From IMG/VR virus record IMGVR_UViG_3300027896_000019, positions 1 to 35,819 of that record: a stretch of DNA of 35,819 nucleotides. The stretch is one strand, 5' to 3'. A program made the position numbers and the translations under genes. This stretch comes from a virus. Under the pieces are notes generated by a model. The model saw nothing but the letters and a program-made list of their open reading frames with translations. It was not told where the DNA came from and ran no database searches. Numbering within the stretch: the stretch's first letter is position 1; each line of letters opens with the position of its first letter. Below, piece after piece: positions 26,254 to 32,822 of the stretch.

Positions 26254-26454
26254 TTAATCATGTTTACAAGCTAAATAAACTTTTAACAAAGTTCCAATTG
26301 TTGATTCAGAAAACTCTTCTTCTAAAATAAAATCCATATTAATTTCATAGAGTTTAAGTTTTTTATAACATACATTTTTTACTACTTCTAAAAATTCATT
26401 AGATTTTAAAACATTTAGCAATTCTACTGCGTTTTGGAGCTTTATTGTGTCCAT
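26254..26454 (-). CDS. Small helical protein, unknown
   Basis: 66 residues, helical and acidic (LQNAVELLNVLKSNEFLEVV; MDFILEEEFSES), with two cysteines but no CxxC pair. Ribosome site AAGGGGATAAAA. Same operon as the XRE repressor and the LuxR-type protein. Not recognised. Confidence 0.55.
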   Translation of the reverse strand: MDTIKLQNAVELLNVLKSNEFLEVVKNVCYKKLKLYEINMDFILEEEFSESTIGTLLKVYLACKHD

Positions 26455-26469
26455 TTTTATCCCCTTATG

Positions 26470-26649
26470 TTAGTTTGAATTTTTATAATTATCCATTAAA
26501 AATTGTTGATTCATCAAAATTATTCCTGTAACTAAACTTTCAAAATCTTCATTACTGATACCATATTTTTCAATTAATAATGTTAATGCAATTGATACTT
26601 TTTCCATGTTAATTTCGTTATTTTCAATATCTTTATCAATTAATGTCAT
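26470..26649 (-). CDS. 59-residue acidic protein (short gene) after the XRE gene
   Basis: MTLIDKDIENNEINMEKVSI, then ALTLLIEKYGISNEDFESLV and on to NSN. The ATG lies one base past the XRE stop and is preceded by the near-perfect AGGAGGGTTAAT ribosome site. Acidic and helical, with no cysteine and no membrane segment. Could be an anti-repressor or repressor partner by place alone; not recognised. Confidence 0.65.
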   Translation of the reverse strand: MTLIDKDIENNEINMEKVSIALTLLIEKYGISNEDFESLVTGIILMNQQFLMDNYKNSN

Positions 26650-26650
26650 A

Positions 26651-26962
26651 TTAACCCTCCTGATATTGTTTTTCTAATAATTGCATAAACTTTTCCCCAT
26701 ATTTTGTTTGAATCTCATTTTTTTTAATTTTTAGTACAGATTGTATTATATGGTACTTATCAACATCATCTACAACTTTATTCAACAAATCTTCATTAAT
26801 ATTTAACATATTGCTCAAAGCAGATAGTTTATTCTTTCCTATTTTTCTAAACCCTCCTTCCCAAGTGCTGACTGTTTGTCTTGTTACTCCAAACTTATCA
26901 GCTATTTCTTGCTGTGTCATTTCTAAAATTTGTCTAGTATAATACAATCCTGTTATTGCCAT
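26651..26962 (-). CDS. XRE-family HTH repressor
   Basis: 103 residues from the ATG at 26962, behind AGGGGGGTTATT; the frame opens 7 codons earlier without a better site. HTH near residues 7-60: ILEMTQQEIADKFGVTRQTV followed by STWEGGFRKI, the classic Cro/CI-type fold. C-terminal 45 residues are a charged helix. First main gene after a promoter with an 11-bp palindrome, so likely autoregulated. Might control lysogeny or copy-number genes (inference). Confidence 0.85.
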   Translation of the reverse strand: MAITGLYYTRQILEMTQQEIADKFGVTRQTVSTWEGGFRKIGKNKLSALSNMLNINEDLLNKVVDDVDKYHIIQSVLKIKKNEIQTKYGEKFMQLLEKQYQEG

Positions 26963-26972
26963 AATAACCCCC

Positions 26973-27038
26973 CTACTTTTCAATTTTTGCTGTTAACTTA
27001 ATGATTAATAAAACTAATAAAATTAAAACCTTTTTCAC
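26973..27038 (-). CDS. 21-residue hydrophobic leader peptide (tentative)
   Basis: GTG start 5 bases after AGGGGG, reading MKKVLILLVLLIIKLTAKIE and K. One hydrophobic stretch flanked by lysines. It ends 10 bases before the XRE start, and its stop overlaps that gene's ribosome site, so it could couple translation or be a membrane peptide. AT-rich DNA readily yields such strings, so this is tentative. Confidence 0.35.
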   Translation of the reverse strand: MKKVLILLVLLIIKLTAKIEK

Positions 27039-27072
27039 AATATCCCCCTCATAATTAAGCTTAATATCTAAC

Positions 27073-27101
27073 ATAATACTACAAACCGTACATAATGTAA
27101 A
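27073..27101 (-). promoter_or_regulatory. Promoter and palindromic operator of the XRE operon
   Basis: TTTACA (27101-27096), 17-base spacer, TATTAT (27078-27073). A perfect 11-bp palindrome TACATAATGTA (27089-27099) overlaps the -35 and the start of the spacer, the right place for a repressor to block polymerase. Confidence 0.65.
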
Positions 27102-27122
27102 CAAAATAAAAAAATAAACAAC

Positions 27123-27160
27123 AAAAAAAGGCATAAATTAGGATAAAGATGCCCTTTTTG
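27123..27160 (-). terminator. Terminator before the XRE operon
   Basis: Stem AAAAAGGCAT pairing with ATGCCCTTTTT (one extra C) around a 15-base loop, ending in TTTTTTTG on the minus strand. Ends the transcript of the 31-residue peptide gene. Confidence 0.7.
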
Positions 27161-27217
27161 TGTAAAGCTTTTTGCTGTATGAAGTTAGTCTTATGTTACA
27201 ATATTATGTTGTTTGTG

Positions 27218-27313
27218 TCAATCAAAATCATCCCTATATACAAAAAAATATAATAACCATACTAAAAATACCGAACCTGTGATAGACATTATTACATAGG
27301 ACAATGGACTCAT
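27218..27313 (-). CDS. 31-residue membrane peptide (short gene)
   Basis: MSPLSYVIMSITGSVFLVWL, then LYFFVYRDDFD: a single membrane segment with a charged acidic tail. ATG 7 bases after GGGGG. Has its own promoter (27415-27443), a terminator-like hairpin in its leader and a terminator behind it. Size and architecture recall small toxic membrane peptides of type I systems or regulatory membrane peptides, but no family was recognised. Confidence 0.5.
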   Translation of the reverse strand: MSPLSYVIMSITGSVFLVWLLYFFVYRDDFD

Positions 27314-27332
27314 ATTATACCCCCATTACGCA

Positions 27333-27358
27333 CAAAAAGCCTTATGAAAGGCTGTTTG
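27333..27358 (-). terminator. Terminator-like hairpin in the leader of the 31-residue peptide gene
   Basis: 6-bp stem AGCCTT/AAGGCT with a 4-base loop (27338-27353), followed by TTTTTGTG on the minus strand. Flanking CGCA and TGCG extend it. It ends 14 bases before the GGGGG ribosome site, so it may stop transcription or shape access to that site. Confidence 0.6.
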
Positions 27359-27414
27359 CGAATTGCTACCATATTTGAGAATACAAAAATAGATTGAACG
27401 ATTTTTGTAGCCTT

Positions 27415-27443
27415 ATACTATTACATAATATATATTTTGTCAA
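27415..27443 (-). promoter_or_regulatory. Promoter for the 31-residue peptide leader
   Basis: TTGACA (27443-27438), 17-base spacer, TAGTAT (27420-27415). Directly downstream is a 9-bp inverted repeat TACAAAAAT/ATTTTTGTA (27382-27390 with 27401-27409) at the start of the RNA. Lies between the zinc protein gene at 27473 and the peptide gene. Confidence 0.65.
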
Positions 27444-27472
27444 TACTAAAAACATCATTTATTCATCGTTTT

Positions 27473-27787
27473 TCAATCATTTTCATTGATTTTTGATACA
27501 TTTTCATTCATTTTCGATGGTTTTTGAATAATTTCAACGATTTCTCGTATTTTGTTCCATCCATCAAAATCATCATATTTTAACGAACCTCTGTTAATTT
27601 CATCATCACTCTCCATATATAATCTCCAATATGCTTTACATGTTTCGCACCAATATATAGACTTAATTAATAATCCATCTGTACAAACGTGCATAAACAT
27701 ATATGAACCTTTAGTAAACTTTCTATTACAACCCCAACATGAATGGTCTTTTCTAATTTTAGTATGCTTAATCCTGATAATTGCCAT
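27473..27787 (-). CDS. Zinc-binding microprotein
   Basis: 104 residues. C17-x2-C20 in SCWGCNRKF and C47-x2-C50 in YWCETCKAYW form a zinc ribbon, with a basic N-terminus (IIRIKHTKIRKDHS). Asparagine/lysine-rich tail. Last gene of the early block before a promoter region. Likely protein- or DNA-binding; function unknown. Confidence 0.65.
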   Translation of the reverse strand: MAIIRIKHTKIRKDHSCWGCNRKFTKGSYMFMHVCTDGLLIKSIYWCETCKAYWRLYMESDDEINRGSLKYDDFDGWNKIREIVEIIQKPSKMNENVSKINEND

Positions 27788-27788
27788 A

Positions 27789-27980
27789 TCATACCTCTAT
27801 AGTTTCAGAAATAAAATTATCATAATATTGATTACATACAGCAACTTCAATTGTAGTTCTAGTGTTTCCATCTCTTAGATTTTCAGAAATTCTATGAACT
27901 TCATATTGTGTACCATTCACCAATATTATATCACCAATATCTAGTTCGCCTTTTTTGACATATAAATTTTCTGGAATCAT
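27789..27980 (-). CDS. Small beta-rich protein, unknown
   Basis: 63 residues; DIGDIILVNGTQYEVHRISE and TRTTIEVAVCNQYYDNF suggest a small barrel. AAGGAGAAAATAAC ribosome site. One base from the next gene and overlapping the previous by 4 bases, so within a coupled early operon. Not recognised. Confidence 0.6.
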   Translation of the reverse strand: MIPENLYVKKGELDIGDIILVNGTQYEVHRISENLRDGNTRTTIEVAVCNQYYDNFISETIEV

Positions 27981-28153
27981 GTTATTTTCTCCTTGTTTAT
28001 AATAGGGTAGTGTTGTTGTCTATCCTTATCCTCAACAGGCTCAATACTAATGTTATAGCACGTTACAGTAATGTGTTCCATTAGTTGTGTAATGAGTTGA
28101 TTCACATCACCTTCGAACACTAGTTCTAGTTTATATAGTGCAGGTTTTGACAT
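27977..28153 (-). CDS. Small early protein, unknown
   Basis: 58 residues from the ATG at 28153 (AAGGGTGATGCTA ribosome site); the frame opens earlier but without a site. KPALYKLELVFEGDVNQLIT is a strand then helix, and the C-terminus is charged. Overlaps both neighbours, 23 bases upstream and 4 downstream. Not recognised. Confidence 0.55.
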   Translation of the reverse strand: MSKPALYKLELVFEGDVNQLITQLMEHITVTCYNISIEPVEDKDRQQHYPIINKEKIT

Positions 28154-28493
28154 TAGCATCACCCTTCCAGTTTTCGCCATACATATCTTCATAAAATAAC
28201 TTCCAGTAACAATTATTACACAACATTACATCAAAAGGTGCAATATCAGCATACTTTTTTGGTGGAATGATTAAATCATATTCCAATCTAAAATCTTTAT
28301 TACATTCCATACATTCATGATATTCAATTTTATTGGCATAATAAACTGGATTTTTTTCTACTTCAATCTCAATATCTTTAGCACAATTAGGACATTTCAT
28401 ATCATAACTATCTGCTCTATCTAAATGTCCATCAGGACATATTTCAGCAATATCTAATCCTACAAAACAATAAGGACAATAACAATCAATCAT
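28131..28493 (-). CDS. Multi-CxxC zinc protein
   Basis: 120 residues with four CxxC pairs: CPYC, CPNC, CMEC and CNNC, enough for two zinc ribbons in tandem, joined by IEIEVEKNPVYYANKIEYHE. Resembles rubredoxin/zinc-ribbon proteins that bind nucleic acids or RNA polymerase. No catalytic domain. Overlaps the upstream 53-residue gene by 8 bases. Function unknown. Confidence 0.65.
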   Translation of the reverse strand: MIDCYCPYCFVGLDIAEICPDGHLDRADSYDMKCPNCAKDIEIEVEKNPVYYANKIEYHECMECNKDFRLEYDLIIPPKKYADIAPFDVMLCNNCYWKLFYEDMYGENWKGDANVKTCTI

Positions 28494-28647
28494 GTTTTTT
28501 CCTACTCTCTTCTAATAATTTTTCTGTTTCAATAACTAACATTGCAACTTCTTTTTCCAACCTTTGAATTTTCATTATTTCATTCATTAATAAATAAGTA
28601 AAAATACATGACGTTAATAATGATATTGCCATTATCAAATATCTCAC
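28486..28647 (-). CDS. 53-residue membrane protein (short gene, GTG start)
   Basis: GTG start 7 bases after AAGGAGG and overlapping the upstream stop as GTGA. An ATG two codons earlier is only one base from the ribosome site. MRYLIMAISLLTSCIFTYLL is a membrane segment, followed by a charged coiled-coil-like tail (QRLEKEVAMLVIETEKLLEE). A spanin-like or Rz-type role is possible by shape only; no lysis genes are nearby. Confidence 0.6.
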   Translation of the reverse strand: MRYLIMAISLLTSCIFTYLLMNEIMKIQRLEKEVAMLVIETEKLLEESRKKHD

Positions 28648-28955
28648 ATCCATTCCTCCTTGATAACAAATATGTTATCATCAATATTTCCAGTGATAGA
28701 CTTTTGAACAATAGTAAGTTCATCACGATTTAAGTTAGGTTCATGATATGCAATTTCACATCTATGACCTCTACTATACTCAGTAGGTTCTAATAAGTTA
28801 TAAAAACTTTTATTAGTAAGTATCATTGCATCACTAGGGCTTTGTATTATTTTTATATTATAGTCACCTGATAATAAATTACTAACTATATTAAGAAACA
28901 TATCTTTTCTTGCTTTTTTATCAATATTTGATTTTAAAAATATATTAATTCTCAT
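28644..28955 (-). CDS. Small early protein, unknown
   Basis: 103 residues from the ATG at 28955 (AGGTGATGAAT site). Mixed strand/helix: RINIFLKSNIDKKARKDMFL and YNIKIIQSPSDAMILTNKSF. No motif. Its stop is used in the GTGA of the next gene. Not recognised. Confidence 0.55.
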   Translation of the reverse strand: MRINIFLKSNIDKKARKDMFLNIVSNLLSGDYNIKIIQSPSDAMILTNKSFYNLLEPTEYSRGHRCEIAYHEPNLNRDELTIVQKSITGNIDDNIFVIKEEWM

Positions 28956-28960
28956 ATTCA

Positions 28961-29152
28961 TCACCTATTTGAAGTATTTTTTTTAACACTAGCTCTAAAT
29001 ATTTTTTTTAGCTCCTCAACATCAATAGTAATATATTGCCCATCTAATGGTATGGCTAAAGCATAATCAAATGATACTGGATTCATACCTATTTGGATTC
29101 CTGTTTCCTCATGTTGATAAATTTGTTTTGTAGTTTTATTATTTAAACTCAT
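28961..29152 (-). CDS. Small early protein, unknown
   Basis: 63 residues from the ATG at 29152 (AAAGGAGAATAATTTA site); the open frame begins earlier but lacks a site. Contains YALAIPLDGQYITIDVEELK, a strand-helix pattern, and a basic end. Stop lies 5 bases before the next start. Not recognised. Confidence 0.55.
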   Translation of the reverse strand: MSLNNKTTKQIYQHEETGIQIGMNPVSFDYALAIPLDGQYITIDVEELKKIFRASVKKNTSNR

Positions 29153-29171
29153 TAAATTATTCTCCTTTACG

Positions 29172-29435
29172 TTAATAATAAACTTTACGTTTTTTGTATG
29201 ATACATTACCTATTTTGTAAATATTTTCACCTGTTTTAATTAAAAATTCATATTCTAATAATGAAGCAATTGCTACTTTAAAACCTCTCAAATCAATTTC
29301 TTGAATATCTTCTAACTTAGTCATCATATCCAAGTATATATCAAAAGTAAGTTCAAATTCTTCATCAACATCAAATAATTCCTTGCATGTTAAATATATA
29401 TTGTACATTTGATAACCCATTCTTCTTTTTTTCAT
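29172..29435 (-). CDS. Small acidic helical protein, unknown
   Basis: 87 residues with a basic start (MKKRRMGY), acidic middle (DVDEEFELTFDIYLDMMTKL) and a basic end (YKKRKVYY). Looks like a small winged-helix or helical domain (DLRGFKVAIASLLEYEFL). Ribosome site GGGGGGTTACAA. Not recognised. Confidence 0.55.
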   Translation of the reverse strand: MKKRRMGYQMYNIYLTCKELFDVDEEFELTFDIYLDMMTKLEDIQEIDLRGFKVAIASLLEYEFLIKTGENIYKIGNVSYKKRKVYY

Positions 29436-29468
29436 TTGTAACCCCCCTATAATGTATATTAAATGTAA

Positions 29469-29639
29469 TTACTCTCTCAAATCACTTTCCTCAAAGTCTA
29501 ATAATAACGTAATAGCATAATTAAATCCAGAAATAAATGTAAGTTTATCCTTATCATTTTGAAATTCTTTTTTAACCCTTGCTTCATATTCTGCAATAAC
29601 CCTTCTCATTGGAAAGTTCATTAATTCATTTTTTGTCAT
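29469..29639 (-). CDS. Small helical protein, unknown
   Basis: 56 residues from the ATG at 29639 (AAAGGAGAATGAAC site); earlier in-frame ATG codons are too close to that site. MTKNELMNFPMRRVIAEYEA and the final acidic DFEESDLRE. Overlaps the upstream gene by 14 bases. Not recognised. Confidence 0.5.
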   Translation of the reverse strand: MTKNELMNFPMRRVIAEYEARVKKEFQNDKDKLTFISGFNYAITLLLDFEESDLRE

Positions 29640-29841
29640 GTTCATTCTCCTTTTCATCGTATTCCATAGTCAAAGCATTTGTCCAACAAGCTTCGCAATC
29701 TGAATGTATTTTTCCAATTTCACAGATATTATTTAGTCCAACATTATGTGGACATAATGAACCAGATTCATTGGCATATGAAACTAAGTAATGAATTACT
29801 AATTGCCTATGTTCATGTACAAATTTATCTAATCCAAGCAT
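29626..29841 (-). CDS. CPHxVGL-type cysteine microprotein, copy 1
   Basis: 71 residues. Helical start (DKFVHEHRQLVIHYLVSY), then LCPHNVGLNNI, two spaced cysteines and DCEACWTNALTMEYDE. The arrangement C-P-H-x-V-G-L ... C-x2-C-W-x-x-A-L-T is repeated in the 34461-34643 protein, so these are paralogues. Probably a small zinc-binding domain; such proteins are frequent in Bacillota phage early regions. Function unknown. Confidence 0.65.
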   Translation of the reverse strand: MLGLDKFVHEHRQLVIHYLVSYANESGSLCPHNVGLNNICEIGKIHSDCEACWTNALTMEYDEKENEHDKK

Positions 29842-30125
29842 AACACTTCAACCTCTTCCTTGTTATCTAGTTCTATTAAAGTCATGATGCAATAATTTGC
29901 TAAATCTTCTAGGCTATCAGCCATTGATTCATGAACAATGTTCATATCTGAATTAGTAGCCAGTTTTTTAATCCTGTTAAATTTATCTTGCATCCTTGTA
30001 ACAGCAGATATAACACCTAACTCTTGAAATGTCTTACCAAAGCTATCACCATACTCAGTATTCTTAGAAATATAAACATTGTTAAGCTTTTCACAAATCT
30101 GTTGATGCTTTTCATATTTTTTCAT
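29829..30125 (-). CDS. DUF1599 / nucleotide modification associated domain 1 protein
   Basis: 98 residues, one small helical domain: NTEYGDSFGKTFQELG, then RMQDKFNRIKKLA and ESMADSLEDLANYCIMTLIE. The YGDSF, DK...R, ES..D.L.DLANY series is that of the DUF1599 family, related in shape to MazG-like nucleotide pyrophosphatase helices and found in phages, sometimes beside base-modification genes. No other modification gene is visible here. AAAGGAGAATTTAA ribosome site. Confidence 0.7.
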   Translation of the reverse strand: MKKYEKHQQICEKLNNVYISKNTEYGDSFGKTFQELGVISAVTRMQDKFNRIKKLATNSDMNIVHESMADSLEDLANYCIMTLIELDNKEEVEVLCLD

Positions 30126-30145
30126 TTAAATTCTCCTTTATATTT

Positions 30146-30355
30146 TTATGGTATTCCTAAAATTGTTTGATTAGTTACATCCATTGAATTCTGCCATGAT
30201 TGATTTAGACTATCATTTGAATTAAAATTATTAAATAAATTATTATCCTTTGTTTGTTGATAGTCAATAATCTCCATTACTAAAACTATTGGAACTATAA
30301 TAAATATAAATACTAATATAATAATTACATAAATGTTAGCTAGTATATCAAGCAT
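30146..30355 (-). CDS. Small single-pass membrane protein
   Basis: 69 residues from the ATG at 30355 (AGGAGAGTTCTA site). A hydrophobic segment (IYVIIILVFIFIIVPIVLVM) near residues 8-27, then a polar Asn/Ser-rich tail (FNSNDSLNQSWQNS). No signal peptidase site seen. Overlaps the upstream gene by 8 bases. Unknown role. Confidence 0.6.
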   Translation of the reverse strand: MLDILANIYVIIILVFIFIIVPIVLVMEIIDYQQTKDNNLFNNFNSNDSLNQSWQNSMDVTNQTILGIP

Positions 30356-30641
30356 TAGAACTCTCCTCATGTTTTGATTTTAATATTAATCCATTATGGC
30401 ATTTGCCACAGCTTACCATAATAGATGTGCCTGTTGTGCTAACATTGCAATAAACATCAATCATTGAACTTGTTCTGTTGGCTGAAATATTACATAAATA
30501 ACCCTTACCATTACATGTTGGACATTTACATAGATTAACTTGATACGTTTCTTGCAACATTTTATACCTTTGTTGCAAAGCATAAATTTTATTTTCTATA
30601 GTTTGTAATTCATTGATAATTTGTTTATCATTCATCTTCAT
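30348..30641 (-). CDS. DnaJ-like zinc-finger protein with coiled coil
   Basis: 97 residues. N-terminal helix (LQTIENKIYALQQRYKML), then CKCPTCNGKGYLC, a CxxCxGxG-type zinc centre as in DnaJ, and later VSCGKCHNGLIL as the second half. Zinc-binding chaperone-like fold without J domain; may bind protein partners. AAGGATATAAAAA before the ATG. Function unknown. Confidence 0.65.
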   Translation of the reverse strand: MKMNDKQIINELQTIENKIYALQQRYKMLQETYQVNLCKCPTCNGKGYLCNISANRTSSMIDVYCNVSTTGTSIMVSCGKCHNGLILKSKHEESSNA

Positions 30642-30798
30642 TTTTTATATCCTTGGCAAAACCACAACCAATTAACAGTTTAACATAGTTTAATTCAAAT
30701 TGTAATAATTCATTTTCCTTAGTTAACCTTTCATTTTCTCGCTCTAACTCACTAATCATATTGATATGAGTATCTATTAACTTCATAAAAGCATCCAT
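30628..30798 (-). CDS. Small coiled-coil protein
   Basis: 56 residues from the ATG at 30798 (AAAGGAGATATAAT site). Heptads in INMISELERENERLTKENEL followed by LQFELNYVKLL give a clear coiled coil, leucine-zipper-like. Likely a dimer. Overlaps the next gene by 14 bases. Unknown role. Confidence 0.6.
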   Translation of the reverse strand: MDAFMKLIDTHINMISELERENERLTKENELLQFELNYVKLLIGCGFAKDIKNEDE

Positions 30799-30799
30799 A

Positions 30800-30970
30800 T
30801 TATATCTCCTTTTCGCATCCACAATCATTTTTTTCACATATCATACTAAGTCCACACAAACAATAAATTTTCATACTAGTATCAATATGATGTATGACAA
30901 AGGTGTCTTCTTTGCATAATGGACAGGTTTGTAATTTAAGCATAATTACAATTGCTTCTTCAAACGTCAT
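30800..30970 (-). CDS. 56-residue CPLC zinc microprotein, copy 1 (short gene)
   Basis: MTFEEAIVIMLKLQTCPLCK, then EDTFVIHHIDTSMKIYCLCG and a Cys-rich end (DCGCEKEI). Four or more cysteines form a ribbon of the type CPLC-x20ish-CxCG. ATG follows AAGGAGAATCAGC. It overlaps nothing but ends 2 bases before the next start. A related 57-residue gene lies at 31996-32169, so this is a duplicated family. Confidence 0.65.
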   Translation of the reverse strand: MTFEEAIVIMLKLQTCPLCKEDTFVIHHIDTSMKIYCLCGLSMICEKNDCGCEKEI

Positions 30971-30991
30971 GCTGATTCTCCTTAAACTTTA

Positions 30992-31159
30992 TTAATCATT
31001 TTTTATCATTAAATATGCCAAATAGCTAAATTGACCAAATGCAAAGCTTAATGCAACAGTATATGGAATAGATGTTAAATAATTTGTAGCAATAAATCCA
31101 CATAGAAAAAATCCAACAGCATTAATACAAAATAATTTTAATACATCATTCAGATTCAT
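30992..31159 (-). CDS. Small two-pass membrane protein
   Basis: 55 residues from the ATG at 31159 (GGAG 9 bases upstream; the ATG at 31165 is an alternative). Two hydrophobic segments: VLKLFCINAVGFFLCGFIAT and SIPYTVALSFAFGQFSYLAY. Overlaps the preceding gene by 14 bases. Function unknown. Confidence 0.55.
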   Translation of the reverse strand: MNLNDVLKLFCINAVGFFLCGFIATNYLTSIPYTVALSFAFGQFSYLAYLMIKND

Positions 31160-31331
31160 TTTCATTTTCTCCATCAATCATAATTTTACAATCTAAAAAA
31201 TCATTCAACATATATAAATTAATGTGATGAATAGTAGTAGTATTTGTTTCATCATTCTCCAATTCATCAACATACATGGTTAATATATCAATCTGTTTCC
31301 TTAGATAGTTGATAAATTCTATTTTCTCCAT
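31146..31331 (-). CDS. Small acidic helical protein, unknown
   Basis: 61 residues, two helices (EKIEFINYLRKQIDILTMYV and LYMLNDFLDCKIMIDG) and an acidic C-terminus (GENENESE). AAGGGGGAATAATT ribosome site. Not recognised. Confidence 0.55.
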   Translation of the reverse strand: MEKIEFINYLRKQIDILTMYVDELENDETNTTTIHHINLYMLNDFLDCKIMIDGENENESE

Positions 31332-31347
31332 AATTATTCCCCCTTAT

Positions 31348-31755
31348 TTATTTAATAGATGCTAACATCTTCTGAGCCATTTCTATAGCTTCTTCTTTAG
31401 TTTTACAAACAATACCAATTGAATAAACCCATTTATCATATTCTTCATCATGCCAAATACGATGCCCAAAACACGAATTTAATGAGTAATAACCAAAGCA
31501 TGGTACATAATATTCTTCTCCAGCTTTAGGCTTCCATTTTCTAGGTATTTTTTGAATAGTATAATTACCTATTAGCACTCTTTGTAGTGTTTCAGATTCT
31601 TTAACAGGTAAAAAATCCTCTACACATTCATCATGACCTCTCCACATTAAACCATTATTGTTAAACTTATATACATTAAAATTCTGTTCCTTAATTAAGA
31701 ATTCTTCATCTAATTCTAAATCTAATAGTTCAGCAACTTTAGTAATATGATTCAT
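31348..31755 (-). CDS. Conserved-looking phage early protein, unknown
   Basis: 135 residues from the ATG at 31755, overlapping the upstream stop as TGATG. N-terminal helix, aromatic centre (KWKPKAGEEYYVPCFGYY) and a C-terminal CKTKEEAIEMAQKMLASI helix. The 'W.P..GE.Y..' and 'C.T.EEAI..A..ML' words recur in small early proteins of Bacillota phages in my experience, without known function. Confidence 0.6.
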   Translation of the reverse strand: MNHITKVAELLDLELDEEFLIKEQNFNVYKFNNNGLMWRGHDECVEDFLPVKESETLQRVLIGNYTIQKIPRKWKPKAGEEYYVPCFGYYSLNSCFGHRIWHDEEYDKWVYSIGIVCKTKEEAIEMAQKMLASIK

Positions 31756-31973
31756 CAAACCATCATCCAATCTATAATTTTAATTGCTGGATTAGCCTTT
31801 AAACATAAATCATTATCATAAGCTTTATCATAGTATTCAATTTTAGTATTTATCTGAACAGTGTTCGTAATAATCTCAACAGCACCAGTGGGCAATTGAA
31901 TAGCAACAACTAATGCATTGCAATCATCCATATCATAATATTCATTTATAAATGCTTCTTTTCTAGTTCCCAT
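31755..31973 (-). CDS. Small early protein, unknown
   Basis: 72 residues from the ATG at 31973 (AAGGAGAATTAAT site). Strand-rich centre (ALVVAIQLPTGAVEIITNTV), hydrophobic end IKIIDWMMV. Coupled to the next gene through TGATG. Not recognised. Confidence 0.55.
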   Translation of the reverse strand: MGTRKEAFINEYYDMDDCNALVVAIQLPTGAVEIITNTVQINTKIEYYDKAYDNDLCLKANPAIKIIDWMMV

Positions 31974-31995
31974 ATTAATTCTCCTTAGTGTTATA

Positions 31996-32169
31996 TTATT
32001 CACATTCTATCTCAAATTTCCAACATAATAAACAAAATCCGCAATCACATACTGCTTTTATATCTGTATCAAAGCGAGCATGTGCTATATGAAAAATTTC
32101 TGTTTCTCTATTGCATAGAGGGCATATTTTAATGAAGTTTAAAGTTTTAATTGATTCTTCATCATTCAT
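31996..32169 (-). CDS. 57-residue CPLC zinc microprotein, copy 2 (short gene)
   Basis: MNDEESIKTLNFIKICPLCN, then RETEIFHIAHARFDTDIKAV and CDCGFCLLC: same plan as the 30800-30970 gene, with an acidic helix, CPLC, a strand pair containing FxIxH, and CxCG. ATG is 7 bases from GGAG (AAGGAGAATATGA), overlapping the upstream gene by 8 bases. Zinc-binding, function unknown. Confidence 0.65.
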   Translation of the reverse strand: MNDEESIKTLNFIKICPLCNRETEIFHIAHARFDTDIKAVCDCGFCLLCWKFEIECE

Positions 32170-32467
32170 TCATATTCTCCTTAGTATATACAGTATCATT
32201 TACAGCATCATAATATTCTTGTTCATCTTCCTCTTCATCTTCATAAAATTCATCACCAAAAGCTTCTTGTAGGTTAGGAAGATTAATATCATCTAATGCA
32301 TCACTTTGATAACCATATAAATAATCTTTATATTCTTCTAATTGTTTACCAATATCCCAAGTCCATTCTCCATAACCTGTTTTAGTACAACCCCATTTAA
32401 TTTCCCTACCATTAATCTCTGTTGTAGCAGTAGCAGTCAATCCATCAATATCAATAATTATTCTCAT
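32162..32467 (-). CDS. Very acidic small protein, unknown
   Basis: 101 residues. Starts with a strand pair (RIIIDIDGLTATATTEING) and ends in a strongly acidic stretch (FYEDEEEDEQEYYDAV). Acidic proteins of this size can be DNA mimics, which is only a thought; no family recognised. GGAGGGAATAT ribosome site. Confidence 0.55.
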   Translation of the reverse strand: MRIIIDIDGLTATATTEINGREIKWGCTKTGYGEWTWDIGKQLEEYKDYLYGYQSDALDDINLPNLQEAFGDEFYEDEEEDEQEYYDAVNDTVYTKENMNE

Positions 32468-32477
32468 ATATTCCCTC

Positions 32478-32822
32478 CTAATCTGGCAAATATATTTTAA
32501 CTACTATACATTTTTTCCACTCATACTTATCAACTATATCACAAGCCATTTCTTCTTTAAGTTTATCTGGACAGCTTTCCCATTCATCAATATTATTATC
32601 AACTTCTTTGTCAACTAAATCGTCATAGTGCTTAGATTTAAAATATATTCTTTCGTCAGTATGCCAAACTTCATCAAGCCTAGCTTCTTGCCAACTACCC
32701 ATCCAATAGTTAAAATCTTCTCCACAACATACTTCATAATATACCATTGGATATATAGGAAGTTCAGGATTATTTTTAACTAATTCTAACAACTGATTAA
32801 TTTTTTCTTGATGATTATTCAT
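32478..32822 (-). CDS. Conserved-looking phage protein, unknown
   Basis: 114 residues. LVKNNPELPIYPMVYYEVCC, then GEDFNYWMGSWQEARLDEVW and DERIYFKS. The words 'NP.LPI.PMV..EV', 'YW.GS' and 'DERIY' recur in small proteins of Bacillota phages. Cytosolic, mixed fold. Start overlaps the upstream stop as ATGA. Function unknown. Confidence 0.6.
   Translation of the reverse strand: MNNHQEKINQLLELVKNNPELPIYPMVYYEVCCGEDFNYWMGSWQEARLDEVWHTDERIYFKSKHYDDLVDKEVDNNIDEWESCPDKLKEEMACDIVDKYEWKKCIVVKIYLPD

Noticed and set aside
28486-28647. Calling the 53-residue membrane/coiled-coil protein a spanin or Rz
   Set aside because: The shape fits, but there is no endolysin, holin or lipoprotein partner nearby and the gene is in the early block.
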